Below, piece by piece: positions 24,454 through 37,229 of a DNA stretch of 64,000 nucleotides. Below the pieces are notes generated by a model that was not told the DNA's origin, ran no database searches, and was given only the letters and a program-made list of their open reading frames with translations. This DNA is from Burhinus oedicnemus. Its lineage: Eukaryota > Chordata > Aves > Charadriiformes > Burhinidae. The translations under genes were made by a program, and so were the position numbers. The stretch's first letter is position 1. Every line of letters begins with the position of its first letter. The stretch spans positions 1,213,669 through 1,277,668 of the forward strand of contig VFFE01007215.1 in NCBI GenBank assembly GCA_008921705.1, in the 5' to 3' direction.

Positions 24454-27400
24454 AAGACTGGCATCTTTTAGTCAAGAACATTGTTGCAGCCCCTATAGTA
24501 CATCAAATTCACTGTTTACCTTACTGATTAATGCGACCTTGTCTACCTAGACAGGTTAAATACCTAGATTGTCAGCCACTGCCAAAATGTCACTGAATCT
24601 ATTGAACTGAAATCACAAATAAGCAACTCAGGACACTTCTACTCACTTGAGGTACTCCACAAATACTCTCTGATTGTGACCCTCCAAAAAGTACTGGAGG
24701 GGAAAATGTATGTTTTGAAACCAAATGCCCTGGTTACCTCAGAATACAAAGTTTAGATTCAGATCTCCGAACGCCTGACTCACAGGCTGTGCTGACATGT
24801 CAGATACAAGCAGTCCTCATTCTGTGCAAAGAGAGAAGGGGGGTGAAAAGGGCAAAGCTCACTTTCTGTTTGTTGGGGTTGGGCTGTTTTGGGGGTGTTT
24901 TTTTGGTACCTGAACTGTTTTGCAGGAATGGCAAAATTACAGGAATAAGTATGGTAAGATTATTTTTTTTTTAAATCGAAGAGAATTATTTGGGGTTTGT
25001 CATTATGAAATGAAAGTTCTCTTTGGACAATGATAAAAGAATGAGATGAAACCAGAGGGGATTTTTCCCTAAGGAATTATCCTTAGTTTAATGACTAAGA
25101 ATTTGTTATTAATTAACCTGTGTTAATCTGGAAAACAAGGAAGTTGAGCTCCCTCTGTAAAGTTATTTGCTAAAGGAAATGGCCCTGGATATTATCTCAG
25201 ATAGACAGAAGGGAGAAGAAATATAGGTCATTTTCCCATTAATTATATTTGAGACAAAATCATACGGTGAAAGCATCAGAGAGACATTTAGGCCACCTAT
25301 GACTCGAAATATATTCCACTGAGGCTTTTCCCAGGTCAGGAGGAGTGTAGTGTGCCTTCAAGGAGTCCAGGACTACCAAAAGGGTTTGTAAACTAGCTTG
25401 TGGAGAGACAGCAGACAGTTTTGTGGCCTCACCCATCCTCTGTCAGGAAGTTTACTCACGTTGAGCACTGTTGCAGTGGTGAAACTACTCTTGAGGCTTA
25501 AACCGGACCTTACCAAAGAGCAGCACGTCTCTATCTGTGCTCCTTCCCTGAAGTGTCTCAGGTTACTCCTCTGGATCCTTCCTTCCAAAGCAGATATTAC
25601 CTCTTTTTTATTAGAGAACGTTGAACATAAACCATCTTTTTTATTGCTACTCTGTTTTGGGTCCCAAAGGCTTTGCTTATGATGAGCAACATGACATCCA
25701 AAACATTTCATAACTTCCTGAAGAAATTTGAAGTCTGTAATTTTCAGTGACTCCTAACACAGCAGAGAACTGAACAGATTGAGAGCCCGGCTCACAGAAG
25801 GGCTCGGGGAGCGTAGCACTGAGCAATGCTCAGGGGGCGTCTGCAATAAAGGTTACGTGCCTGTAATCTAGGGAAAGCAGCAGCTCTAAAATGCCTTGAC
25901 TCCTTGTACGGTCACAAAACTTGACTAGAAGGAAATCTCAAAGAGAGAAATAGGATTTATTCTTTCCTCCTTTCACAGAGATGAGCATTTTTCCCAGCCA
26001 CAAATCTTACTCAATGGTAGTGAGCCAGGAACCAAGCCCTTCCCTTTCTAAGTCAGAGAAAGCAGAGTTGTGATGGTACAGTGATGAAAGTCATCACTGG
26101 GGGCAGCATGCAGGGTACAGATCAGTCCTTTACCTGAGCTGAAACAGGAATTTGAAGGCTGTTTCAGCTTCTTGGATAAATGTGTTAACCACAGGCTATA
26201 GGGCAATCCAAAGAGCATGTGGAAGCCTCCTGGACTAGGAGGTCTGCCACATGGGCACTCTGTCGGGGGGATGCAGTTCACACTCTCTGACCCAACAGAT
26301 TTCCACATCTGTGCACAAAAGATCTTCAAAGAAGAGAGCAGGAGAGACCAACTCTAGAAACCACTATAGCCTAGTGAAAGATATGCTTAGTGACAAATTA
26401 AGAGACCAACAGTCAAGTAAGAATGAAAGTTTTCTGTGGGTGTGTTGACTTACTGGGCTTAAAGGAGGGAGTTAGTGGTGGGAAATAGCTTCTCCTGTCA
26501 CTGCCAGGGGCGTGGGTAGGTATTCCAGTATTGCCAAGTGCACTCGTAGCTCTCAGTTCCCCACGCAGATCAAGACTGTACCCAGCCCTGTGCCTACCTT
26601 TCAGGTAAATGCTCTAACAGTGCTAATGATGTAATAAGAGGGATCACTCCTGTCTCTTCTTTGCCTTTTGCTTCCACTAGACACAATTCCAGAAAACCAG
26701 CATGATCAGGCTTTGTAAAAGCCATAATTGGGGGCAGGGAACACCTAATTTTCAAATTCTACTGAGTTTTGTGGAAAACAGAGAGTTTTGCCAAAGGCTT
26801 TAAGTGGATAGGGTGAGAGAGCGTTAGTGATCTTAATGTCTAAAAGTTGAACCAAGTGGCACCCTCAGGCATCCTTAGTTGAACTAAGGTGTCACCCTTG
26901 GCTCTTAACCATTAGATTACAAGAGACATGAAGGTCTAAAATGTGAACATAAAAACATATTTAAAAAGCAATGCTTTTTCAAGAGCAAAATAGCCCAAAT
27001 TAATTAATTTCCCACTCAAAATCTGAAGTGTATCTCACCTCATAAACTCTCAAATTGTTGAAAAAATACAACTAATGAGTTCCAGTACAAGGAAAAATGA
27101 AGACTGACAAGAGAAGGCACGAACAAGGTGGCAATGAAGTTCTGCAAGCTATTTCTGGTTGTAAATTATTTTAATAAGACACACAAGAGAGAACCTGCTT
27201 CCAATAAACCAGTGGAAAGTTACTGCTAAGCTTACTGTGTCTTACTAGATCTAGAAGCTGCTAAAAGGTTTTGGGATTTTTGGGCCAAATCTTGTGCTCG
27301 CCAAACCCTTATGTAATCTCAACAGTAGGATTGCAGAGTGGTTCACAGTACAATCCTATATGTTTCAAACAAAGTTTATAAGGAATGAGCCTGTGAAATG

Positions 27401-28648
27401 AAGATTCCTAACTTCAGAAGGTTAAACCTTCTGTTGGCGTCACCTTTCCAAAGATTTCAGGACTAAATAAGAGCCTGTGGTCCATGCAGCTGCAAGGGAA
27501 GCAATGTTTCACCCTTATTTTTTAATCTTATTTGCAACAGCAGATAAAATAACCAATCTTCATGCACATGTACACACATGATAGGCACTCTGTTAGTGAG
27601 ATATCACAGACCATACATCAGATGCATTGGTAACAATTCTAATAATATTGAACAAAACTGAGGAAAATTAACCCACAGGAAAAAAAAGTTCCTACATTGC
27701 AATCTATTATTCTGTTGACTAGTCTATCAAAGGAAAGAGCACTTCACCATTTGAAACTACACTGGCCATTTTTCTTCCCATATAGGATCAATATATATAT
27801 AAATAGCTAGGTTACAGTTAGAAAATGGGTTTTAGATAGCAGAGCTGAAGCTTGAAAGTTGGGTTGTTGATACAGCAAGCGCCAAGATACACTTTAACCC
27901 ATAGATACACTGAAAATTGCACAGATCTGCAAAAAACAGTAAGAGGCAAGAAAATGTCTATAAAAGTGAAATTTCTCTCTACTGTTGGATCCCTTTGGCA
28001 ACAGAGCTTCACTTTGTGAGCGGTGCTTGTGGCTGGATAAGGTGCTATTTCCTGCAGGATTTCTTCTTGAAAGCCTGAACTTTCCCTGTGGGAAATTTTT
28101 GTACAGGCAGTAAATGCTTTGCAGGCCATTGTACGCTAGCTTGCCAAATTCTTCCCTCTTCCTAGCTAACAGAGATAAAAAGGTATCTGTGGTATTTTGA
28201 GAAAAGCAGTTGCAGCCCTTTTTCTCCCTCTGCAGTGAATGTTAGGAATTTTTCACCTTTATTTTGATCTCCCCCAGACTGCTGCAGTTAGGAGGTGGAT
28301 TGCGTCCAGAGCAAGAAAACTGTTTATCGTCTAAGTAGATTGCAGTGGCCAGCCGTTACCTTCCTAAATTCTAGAAAAAATACCTCCTAGAGTTTAAACC
28401 CAGCATAGTAATCCACACCATTGTTGGAAGTCCAAGCATAATAGCGGTGGACAAAAGCAAGGTCTGCTTCCTCTCAGTGGTTACAATCTCTATTGCATAT
28501 CACACACATCATGGTAAAGAAACAGAGACCACATCAGTGGTATGTGGTGTCAGGCAGAGGTTGCCACCACACGCGTGGTGTTGTTCAGAGACAGTGTTGA
28601 AGCTCTAGTGCTAGATCTCTGGTATAGTCTAGAGGAATTTACAAAATG

Positions 28649-28665
28649 AAAAAAAAAAAAAAAAA
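28649..28665. repeat. Poly-A tract (17 A)
   Basis: An uninterrupted A run in non-coding DNA with no recognised retroelement body immediately 5' of it. Confidence 0.9.
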
Positions 28666-29444
28666 GGATTTGTCTCAGAATCCAGGTGCACAGAGTATCC
28701 ATTCTGAGATGGACTGCAGGTTCACAGGCAGCCTGCTTTACATCTGTCCTCACCTTCATCATGAAGAATTCAAAGAATGATGACAAAATTACATGATATG
28801 ATGTGATGGTCCATTATCTTTTCAGTAAAAGTGTTTACACAACAGACAGTCTCAGAGGAAGCCTACAGTCTGAACCTTGAAATGAGGGGGTGGGGAGAGG
28901 GAAAAAGAACATGGGAATACATGTTCTGCAGAGGCAACCTGATCTTTTATAAAAATAAAACAGAAATGATGAATGCGTTGAGCAGACTGACAAAAACAGT
29001 TCTTTGGACTTGGATCCAGGCAAACTTTAAATGACTGTAAATTAATTTTTTTAATATATTTAATCTATGTAATTCCGTACATTAAATGTATATACTCAGT
29101 GGTGAAAACTGCACATTCAAATATGAAGGTCAGTCTCTTTAATTCTAATAGATCAGTTTTGGAACCTCTCACACCTCCTCTGAAAACTGGGCTGTAGCTG
29201 GGGAGAAGTGAGAGTCGATCTAAGAAGCCTGTGACACTTCTGGTAGCATCAGAGTCCATGGTGCAGGATCCAGGCTCAGCATCACGTACCAGGGCAGCAG
29301 CCTTCTCATGAGGCATCCTCCCCTCTGAGCTTGCCTTCCAGCCCCAGGCTTGTCAAGCACCAGTCAGAAATCAACAGCTGTGCATAAAGCCCCTAATGTT
29401 TGTTGCGTGTGCAGATATTTCCAGACATAGTGCAGAAAATTCCC

Positions 29445-29532
29445 ATTATTTTGCATTAATTAAAACTCTTGCTTAATGAGCACTTGTTTGCAATTCTGTA
29501 AATTTCTTTTCTTTTCATTAGTGCAAAATAAT
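29445..29532. repeat. Inverted repeat, 16-bp arms around a 56-bp spacer
   Basis: ATTATTTTGCATTAAT (29445-29460) and ATTAGTGCAAAATAAT (29517-29532) are reverse complements at 15 of 16 positions. The arms contain TAAT and ATTTGCA-like motifs of the kind bound by homeodomain and POU factors. The spacer is AT-rich. A regulatory role is inference only. Confidence 0.7.
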
Positions 29533-30039
29533 AAGAAATAAGCATGTGCATTTTTGACACATTTCATCTTAGGAAGTCAGAGCACTTCACAAAGATTAAT
29601 TAATCTAACACCCCATTTATTTATCAGGAGCCTTTAAATGTTCTCAAGTCATAAATGGTGCTGTACTGTCAGCGCAGCTTGTGTTGGTGATCTCAGCCAG
29701 TGAGCCTGGGATTAATCATTCTGTTCCAAACAGGCCATGGCACATAATTTGTTCTAATATATATGTTTGACAAAGATGACATAAATTCATGTTATTGATT
29801 ATTTTAAGTGGCTTTAGACCTCCTAAGTGCAAGAAGCTTCCTTGTAGATTGTTGTGGGTTTATTTTTTTAATAATGAAATTGCATTAAAGAAATTGAGGA
29901 TACAAATTATTTTTCATAATATAAGATACCTTGTATTTTAACATGTAAGGAAGAAGCTCTGTGAGTTTCTAAAGAGTTACTGTAGAATTAAGCACATCAG
30001 ACTTGTTCCCAGATTAGTCTCAAAGCAGTGAGGTTAACA

Positions 30040-30112
30040 GCCTAATCCCATAGTCACCGCTTTTGATGATATCCTTTTATATTGACTTCAGCCAGATCAA
30101 GATGGGATCTGA
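30040..30112. repeat. Possible degenerate MITE-like fragment
   Basis: CCTAATCCCATAG, ATTGACTTCAGCCAGATC and GATGGGATCTGA follow the pattern of old sauropsid palindromic repeats built on 'CCCATTGACTTCAATGGGA...GATC'. By-eye similarity only. Confidence 0.3.
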
Positions 30113-31611
30113 TGCAGTATATCCTCTTTTCAGCAAACCAGTTGTTAACATGTACTTAAACCTTGTTGCTTAAGGGCACCTCTGAAGAGCGGTTGCCTTG
30201 AGAGTATGCTTAAGGTTCAATATGTGCTCAGATACTTTGGTGAACTTTAGTACTTTAAAGAATTTAAAACATTTTCACAGGAATACAGAAATTAGAAGGA
30301 TTCAGGCAAGTAATTAATTGCATTTGCGAAATGGATCTCTCATACAACAAGTGCAGGTCAAGAAAAAATAAAATATTGAGAAAATACTGAATCTTTTTTA
30401 GAAATGTGGTACCAGGGGCAGTAAAATTATGTGTGATAGACAAAGAATGATCTTTAATCTAGATCACAAAACAAGCCTTTCAGTCTCCTGTTACATGGAA
30501 GAATTTGGAAAAGGGATGGAGATACCTATGGAAAGCGAGTAAGACTCAAATGAGACAGCTCAAATTGAAAGTCTTGTTTCAGAAAAAATCTTGTGCAGAC
30601 TGCCTCCTAGTCTTGAAGGTACCCAGTATAGTGTACATAATATATTCCTGTCTTTCTGTTGGACTTGGAAATAGCGTGGAGTCCTGCTCTTCTGCTCTGG
30701 AGCACCGATGCTCTGTGCCATGCAGAGTGAGGATGAGGCAGGCTCCAGGACAGAGGCTGCCTTGAGATACTCTGCTGTACAGCTGTGCTCTGGCAGTCTG
30801 GGAGTCCCCCACAAAATGCAGAATCATTGGATTCAGAAAGGAGGAAATTTCCCCAGAACCTCTCCTGCAGTTGCGTGCCTTACCGCTCGACTGCAGAGCA
30901 ATGTGCCCCCAGACCCACAGGGACTGCGTGCCCCTTCGCGTAGTGCCCCGCTTCCATTCAGCAGTGCAGGGGACACACAGCCATCCTAGCTGCACCATCC
31001 AGGCTCCCTAGCCTGGTCAGAGCACTTCCTTGAGTGGTGGGACATGTAGGTCTGACGCCTCTAACTGGGGAGGTGTTCAACCGAATGTGTCTATTTCCTG
31101 AGATAAAGACTTTTTTAAGAAACCTAAAAGTAAGTGCTTCTTCCTGTGGAGGTTTTGAGACTGTGAGTCCTGGTTAGATCCTGAATATTAGAGAGAGGGG
31201 TGTTTCGGGTGCTCCTTCTGACTCAGTGGGTTTTGGTGTATAGGCAATTCCATGTTCAGTGTATGACATTTCTTGATAATCATTTGGGGTGTATAATGAT
31301 CCTGCATAGGCTATAGGGAGTGTAATTCCGGGTACGTGTGCAGATGCCTAAATAAATTTTCAGATCTATTTCTAATTGCCTGAAGGAGTCTTCTTAACAT
31401 GGCAAGTCAAATCCAACTTCGTATCACAAAAACTGAAGAGAAAAGGATCAACAAAACTAACTCTTAGAATGAGTGGAAGAAAAAGTAGGAAACCACCTAT
31501 TGGATAGTTGGGGAGTATAAAGATAATTCTTTGCTGAAGGAACTGAAACCATTTTATAAAAGTGCTCTGATGTGTCTTTGAAACTCCATTTCACATAGAG
31601 ATAGCAATCTT

Positions 31612-31680
31612 GATTCTCAGCTGGTATAAACTGTCAGGGATACATTGAAGCCAATTTCCTCCAGCTTCTGATCTGGCCCA
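31612..31680. repeat. Degenerate palindromic MITE-like element, nearly full length
   Basis: It begins GATTCTCAGCTGGTATAAA, has ATTGAAGCCAAT in the centre and ends CCAGCTTCTGATCTGGCCC. This is the order expected for an ancient sauropsid palindromic repeat (arm, 'ATTGAAGTCAAT' centre, complementary arm). The arms still pair imperfectly with each other. No transposase is encoded. The family name is not assigned. Confidence 0.5.
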
Positions 31681-32316
31681 GAGATATCATCTACTGCTAT
31701 CTATACAAGTATCGTCTAGTATCATCTATGCTGGCATCAGGATGAGCTGTACATGTCTGCATACAGCTTTGTAGCTGACAAAGACAAAGAACTGTGCTAA
31801 CGTAGAGGAGAAAAATAACTAGTACAGAATAAAATTAATAGCGATGGCTGAAAAATTCTGTGTACATGATGATACACTAGTTACTGTTTAGTTTCTGGTT
31901 TTGTTTATTTAAGAGGTGTTTTCTTCAAACTGGCTGATAGTTATATTAGCTTCATTTATAGACTTTTTCCAATGCAATACAAGAGCATATTCCCTCCTAC
32001 TGAAGGCAGATGTTGTAGTAACGTACCTAATATACTCCTACTGTTTCATGCAGAGAGGATAAAATACATGATGCAGTCAGGGAAATGGCGGTTAAGTGTG
32101 ATCATTGCGCTATTTTTTGGCAACGAAAAATGCTATACTTTTGCTCCTTTAGAAATCCCAAAATTTGCAACCAGTCAGTTAGAATGCAAAGGCTGATGTG
32201 CGCAAGTGACCGAGGTTGATTTTGCAACATTTTGTCAACAGTCTTACAGAGCCTCACAGCTCTCAAAGGTTTTGTATGCTGTCTTCCTCGGGTGGAAAGC
32301 GCGTGGACACACGTGG

Positions 32317-32349
32317 GTGTGTGCGCGTGCACATGCATGCGCACACACA
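32317..32349. other. 33-bp perfect alternating purine-pyrimidine tract with palindromic ends
   Basis: Every step from 32317 to 32349 alternates purine and pyrimidine. The outer ten bases GTGTGTGCGC (32317-32326) and GCGCACACAC (32339-32348) are exact reverse complements. The core joins two 6-bp palindromes, GTGCAC and ATGCAT. Such sequence can form left-handed Z-DNA or a small cruciform. Function is unknown. Confidence 0.75.
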
Positions 32350-34845
32350 GGCGTGCCTGTTCTCCTAAGGGAGTTTTACAAGAGTTCTACATGTTGGATG
32401 TAAGTCCAATGATGCCAGCCTGCAGGAACGCAGGTCTGGAGATGTGGAGTGTGATGGTACCGGCCGCATGACTACTGCCTGAGGTGAGAGATTCCAGTAA
32501 TCTTCCCTGCTGTTACGTGTAATTCCAGTTTTGACAGGTTTTTCTGTAATTGGTATTTGGCTATTGGACGCACCTTTTGCTGGAACAAGACACTGCCCCT
32601 CAGGCTGTGATCTGACGGTCTGCGGCAGTGCTGCTGCTTCTGCCTCTGTGCTAACACCCGTGCCTGCACAGCTCTGCGCGGGAACCACCTGGGGAACTTG
32701 GCCTGGTTTAAAAAAAAAAATCCCACCCCAGCATCAAAGGCTTATTTTTTCAGTTGGATCCAGCACAGATTCCTGGCTGTAGAAATACTTGTGCCAGCAA
32801 GGTGGTGGGAGAGTCTAGGGGTTGGGAGCAAGTGGCTGGGGAGGAAGGGGTGGCAGCTGCTTGAGGTGACTCAGCTGATGCAAACTTGCCCACTGCCCGG
32901 CTCTAGGGTAGGTGTGCGTACTTACCACCGCTGCTCTGATACAGCTTTGTGCTCAATTGAGCAGATTTAAATGCCTGCCTAAGGCACAAGACAAAGGAGA
33001 ATTTAACCTTTTCTTGTGGTCACAGGCTGCAAAATATACCATTGCTGCTGGAATGCCGGAGCTGCCGCCTCCAAGCCCAGGCAAGGTCCCGATGTGCTAA
33101 ATGCAAAGGTAAAGACTTGTCATTGGTACTGACTTACCAGTCAATTTGCCTACTGTGTACATAGCACCTTATTTTTAACACCTCTGTCACCATTCAACAT
33201 GTGGAATGTTGTTCTGGCACGCGTTTTAAAATGGCTGCATCACCACTGCATTAGCAGTGGGTAGTTTGAAATAATATTTGAAAGACCTGTAAGCAGACAA
33301 ACTCTAAAATTTTAAATTAATTTGCCTTGAATAGATCCGGCCTGAAGATGGGTAGAAATCTGAGCTGTACCAGTCAACCGTAGTTTGGCTTTAGCTCCAC
33401 TGGTACTTGCAGTCACATTCTGGCATTGAGCAACCACCGTTCCTGCATCTGTGATACAAGGGCGACGGCTATATATGCGGTTCTTTAGTGTGATCTGACT
33501 CTTTTTAAAAGGAAGGTTCTAACTAGGAAAGGATTTTCACTAGGTACATGGTGTTGAAAGTTTGATTCTTAAAATCATGTCTTCTTCTGAAAAATTCTGA
33601 CATCAGAACATGATTAACTGTGCTATTCCTGTCGTATCTTATTTCAGGAAGTCCACGGTAGTGCCATGGAAGCAGGACAGTATTATTTTACATAGCATGC
33701 AGATTTAATTTCAACATGTATGCTGACAGCCTGTGTTACTCCTTCTGTCATAATAAAACAAAGCAATTAGGTTTGCAAAACCTCAAATACTCTTTTTACT
33801 TGATCTTTAGAGCTGTTGAAAATACTTTTACAGTCAGAAACACACCTTTGCTTGTGCTGAGATAGTAGAGAGCTACTGGCCTTCCAGCTCTGTCATAGCA
33901 TACCAATGGCTACACAGTGAACATAACAAACATATCTGTTTGTTAATATAAGGTTAGACCCTGAAGTCCATACACGCTTTTTATTCCAGCACAGTTCTCC
34001 TTAAAGTCAAAAGATTTTTTCTGAGTAGGACTGATTAAACATGTCAGGAATTAGATCTGTATTTGTTTAGTGCCAACAGTGTGTTCAGTACTGTCAAGTA
34101 TGTAATTGTTTCTATCTCAGGCATTTAAAATGCTTTATATACTCTAGTGTCTACAGACTAACTCAACTCCACATTTGTTGATGAAAGACTCTCTCAGATT
34201 TTCTGCAGGGCCATGGCAATAACCATAATTTCAGGATGGGATTTCAAAATCCTTGTGAACAAGCGATTTTCCCCCCCTGCTCCGATCCTACAAGGAAGTC
34301 CTGTGTGGGATTTCCTTTTTCTCATTGCAAAATTAAATTACTGCAAAGGCAATGAAATACAGGCTGCAACTCAGGACCTACTGAATAGCAAAAAACTTTC
34401 TATGGTAATAGAGCTCAGAACTTAAATTATAAACCTATAGGTTCATCTCATATGAAGTCCACTTATCAAAGGATATCGGACACTGTGCTACTAAGGATTT
34501 AAATAAAGTAATATTCTAGAAGATAAGCTCCCTGAAGCAGTAAGTGAGTGACCTCCTTACCACCTCTTAGATTGTGGGGAGGTTCTCCAGCGCAGCTCTG
34601 AGGCAGCCCCGGGGCAGGTTTCCTTGGCTCCCGAGGCAAAGGTTGTGGTCCCCAGCACTGTAGAGGTTGACTGTAGATGGTGCCTCTCCCCTTTCCATTA
34701 GTGATCCCTATCTCAGTGCTTCACCCCCCAACCCCAAGCTCTGCCTTTCAGGGGAGGGAGCTGGGAGGCCAGAGGGCAGAGGCAGTGAAGAGCTGAGTAC
34801 CTCAGCCTCAGGGTGCAGGAAAGACAGAGGCAGATTCACTTCGGA

Positions 34846-34942
34846 CCTGATTTCGGAGTTGGCCCTGCTCTGAGCAGGAGATTGGACGAGACGACCTCCA
34901 CAGGCCCCTTCCAACCCCGGTTGTTTATGACTTCGTGGTTTT
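34846..34942 (+). mobile_element. CR1 LINE 3'-end fragment (plus orientation)
   Basis: The stretch with CTGCTCTGAGCAGGAGATTGG, then ACGAGACGACCTCCACAGG, then CCCCTTCCAACCCC is the conserved 3' terminal region of avian CR1 retroposons. It is followed by decayed copies of the terminal octamer (TATGACTTCGTGG). The copy is severely 5'-truncated to about 95 bp and contains no coding capacity. Confidence 0.8.
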
Positions 34943-37229
34943 ATGAAAAAAACCCTGCTTTGCAGTGTGATTCATTTGAAAAGCATGAGCAATTTTTCAT
35001 GTAGCATCTATTTATAGTTATTGGATATTCTCAACATTTAAAAGGAATTTCAGAGCATTTCTGCCGCTCAGTTCTTCAGCCTTGGATTAATGGCAAATAT
35101 TTCTTTTTTGGCTTTGCCTCTGAAAATCTTCTTATTGTATTGATATATGGAAATCAGCTCCTGATGTCTGAATAAAATGGAGTATGCCAGTCCTTGAGCA
35201 AAACCTCAGTGCTCTTAAGTCACCTGTGCAATTTCAGAGCCATTCTTTTCTGTTGTGGTATTAGTGGAATATATATGACCAATAAAGATATATTGCACTG
35301 CTGCAATTTATGAATTAATTGTTCCAAGTGACTACTAAGACTAACATTAAAGAGGTGATCCCCATCTACCAGCGGTATAGCGAGTACCCAGTAACAAGTA
35401 TACAGTGGTAACAAGCGTATGACAAATAATCAAAGACATGAAATTGTTTGCAAAGTAAAAGGATATTTAATGAGTCAAATCCAGTCCAGAAACAAAAAGA
35501 ATTTTTTCAGTTTCCTTTGAATTGTAGTTTAATAATAGAGACAAAAATGGCTGAGCAGGGGAAGCGACCTATCAGACAAATTGTGATACCTTTACTTTCC
35601 AAAAGCATTTTATTTCACCAATTGTTCAATTAATTTGGTATAACAGATAGGAGAGTATCCCAGTTAAGTCATGCAGCCTTGCGGTTGTAAGTGAAGACCT
35701 GAGGCAAGGTTAGCTTTAGTATCACAGTTTTTTCAATTGGTAAGTCGGAAATAAACACTGTCTCTTCTCAACAGAAACACTGAGGAGAGCAGGATGTTAC
35801 GTTTTATTGTGTGTCCTGTTTTTTAGTCAGCTCAGTATTACTTTTAAAAACTTGCAGAGTCTTCTGCAGGCTTTGTGTGAACAGAAAATAGTCACAGACA
35901 GCTATTCTTTTGCTTGCTGAAAATTAGTATCAAGCACTTCTACAATACAGTCTAGACAGGAAATTGCCTTGTCCTTCAGCAGAAAATTGATTAGGTAATT
36001 CATTACATCAGTCATCTAAGACACTCCATCCTTTGAAAATTTGTTTTCTGTGGCTCTGATAAAGGTAAGATCTATAGGTTTTCTCTTCTAAGTAGGTGAG
36101 TCATCTTAGGTTGGACATTTCACACATGTTTTCTTAGGACAGCAATTCTTCTCTCTGGCTAAGCCAATTGAAGAAAACGATTACATTTACCTGATGCTTA
36201 TCTGTAGGGTGCTCAGGATACAGGACAGCATAAGCCTCCTATAAAGAACTTTTGGTACTTCAGCTCGCAAACAATGGCTTTTGTTCACGTCTGAAATGTT
36301 TGCACTCCCCCAAGAGAATGCTCTCAGTAGAACCTGAATCTCCTCGAAGTATTTTCTTTTTATTGCTGTCTATTGATTTTCATTTTCCTGTGTAGATCAC
36401 AGCAACACTTTAACTCTGTAGATCGGCTCAGGAAAATTCGTGCTTACATGATGCATTCTTCTTATGATGTATTAGTGTTTGCATGTTAATCGCAATTAAC
36501 TTTTAGGATTTGCAGTCAACTTGTGACATAGGTGAATCTAAAAATGTGCCCCATGGAACCCAGCCAACAGAAAAAAAATAAGTCGGAGAGTAAAGAAATG
36601 CAGCAGTTTATACCAAATTACGACCAGAAGAATTCAGAGGACAGGAAAACATGAACAGAACAATAAATGAGCTTAATGTGAGTATATGACATGGCAAAAA
36701 GGCAAGCAATTAATTAATCAGTCTTTTAAAAGTAGTGAAGAAAAGAAAGACACTAAAATAAAGTTTTTTAAAAAAAGATTTTTTAACAAGGATTCACCAA
36801 AGGGTTTTGTCCTTTTTTTCGGCCTAAAAATGTAGTTTTACAATCTTGTTTTGGACAGAAAGTGATTCTAAAAAATGCCGAAAAAGTTAAGAAAGTATCC
36901 TTAAAAAACCAGAAGTGATGTCCAAGCAAGCAAAAAAGAAAAGAATGCGAAAAGCGGCGAATTAAGCGTACTGACACAAATCACAGGTCAACAATAAATG
37001 TTTTAGGGACTGTTTGCTAAACGCATAAAAACTAACAGCAAACTCTTCCTCAAACCCATTGGGAGCAGAGAGCCTCCCTTGGAGCCATTAAGGCCAATTG
37101 ACATATCAATGAGAGGATAAATTACAGCAGAAAAACCAAAGGGATTCTTGCATGTTTCCTCAGCCTGCAAGATCTTAGAGATTCACACTCCAGAAGTCGT
37201 CTGTACAAGAACGTATCAGAAGATCTGTT
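34943..37229. other. Non-coding stretch between CR1 fragments
   Basis: No gene is supported. The last few hundred bases, from about 36.9 kb, may be a further decayed 5' part of the ancient CR1-like relic that becomes recognisable at 37.23 kb: short translated pieces resemble the linker before the reverse transcriptase domain. This is too weak to set a boundary. Confidence 0.45.

Larger units (their letters stand above)
20526..34845. other. Gene-poor stretch, no supported coding gene
   Basis: No coding exon is supported. Moderately GC-rich islands at about 30.7-31.0 kb and 32.4-32.9 kb produce overlapping chance frames on both strands, none resembling a known protein. Repeats and structural DNA elements within the stretch are listed separately. 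Confidence 0.6.

Noticed and set aside
30579..30998. 139-codon minus-strand frame in a GC-richer patch
   Set aside because: Several overlapping frames on both strands are equally open here. None resembles a protein family.
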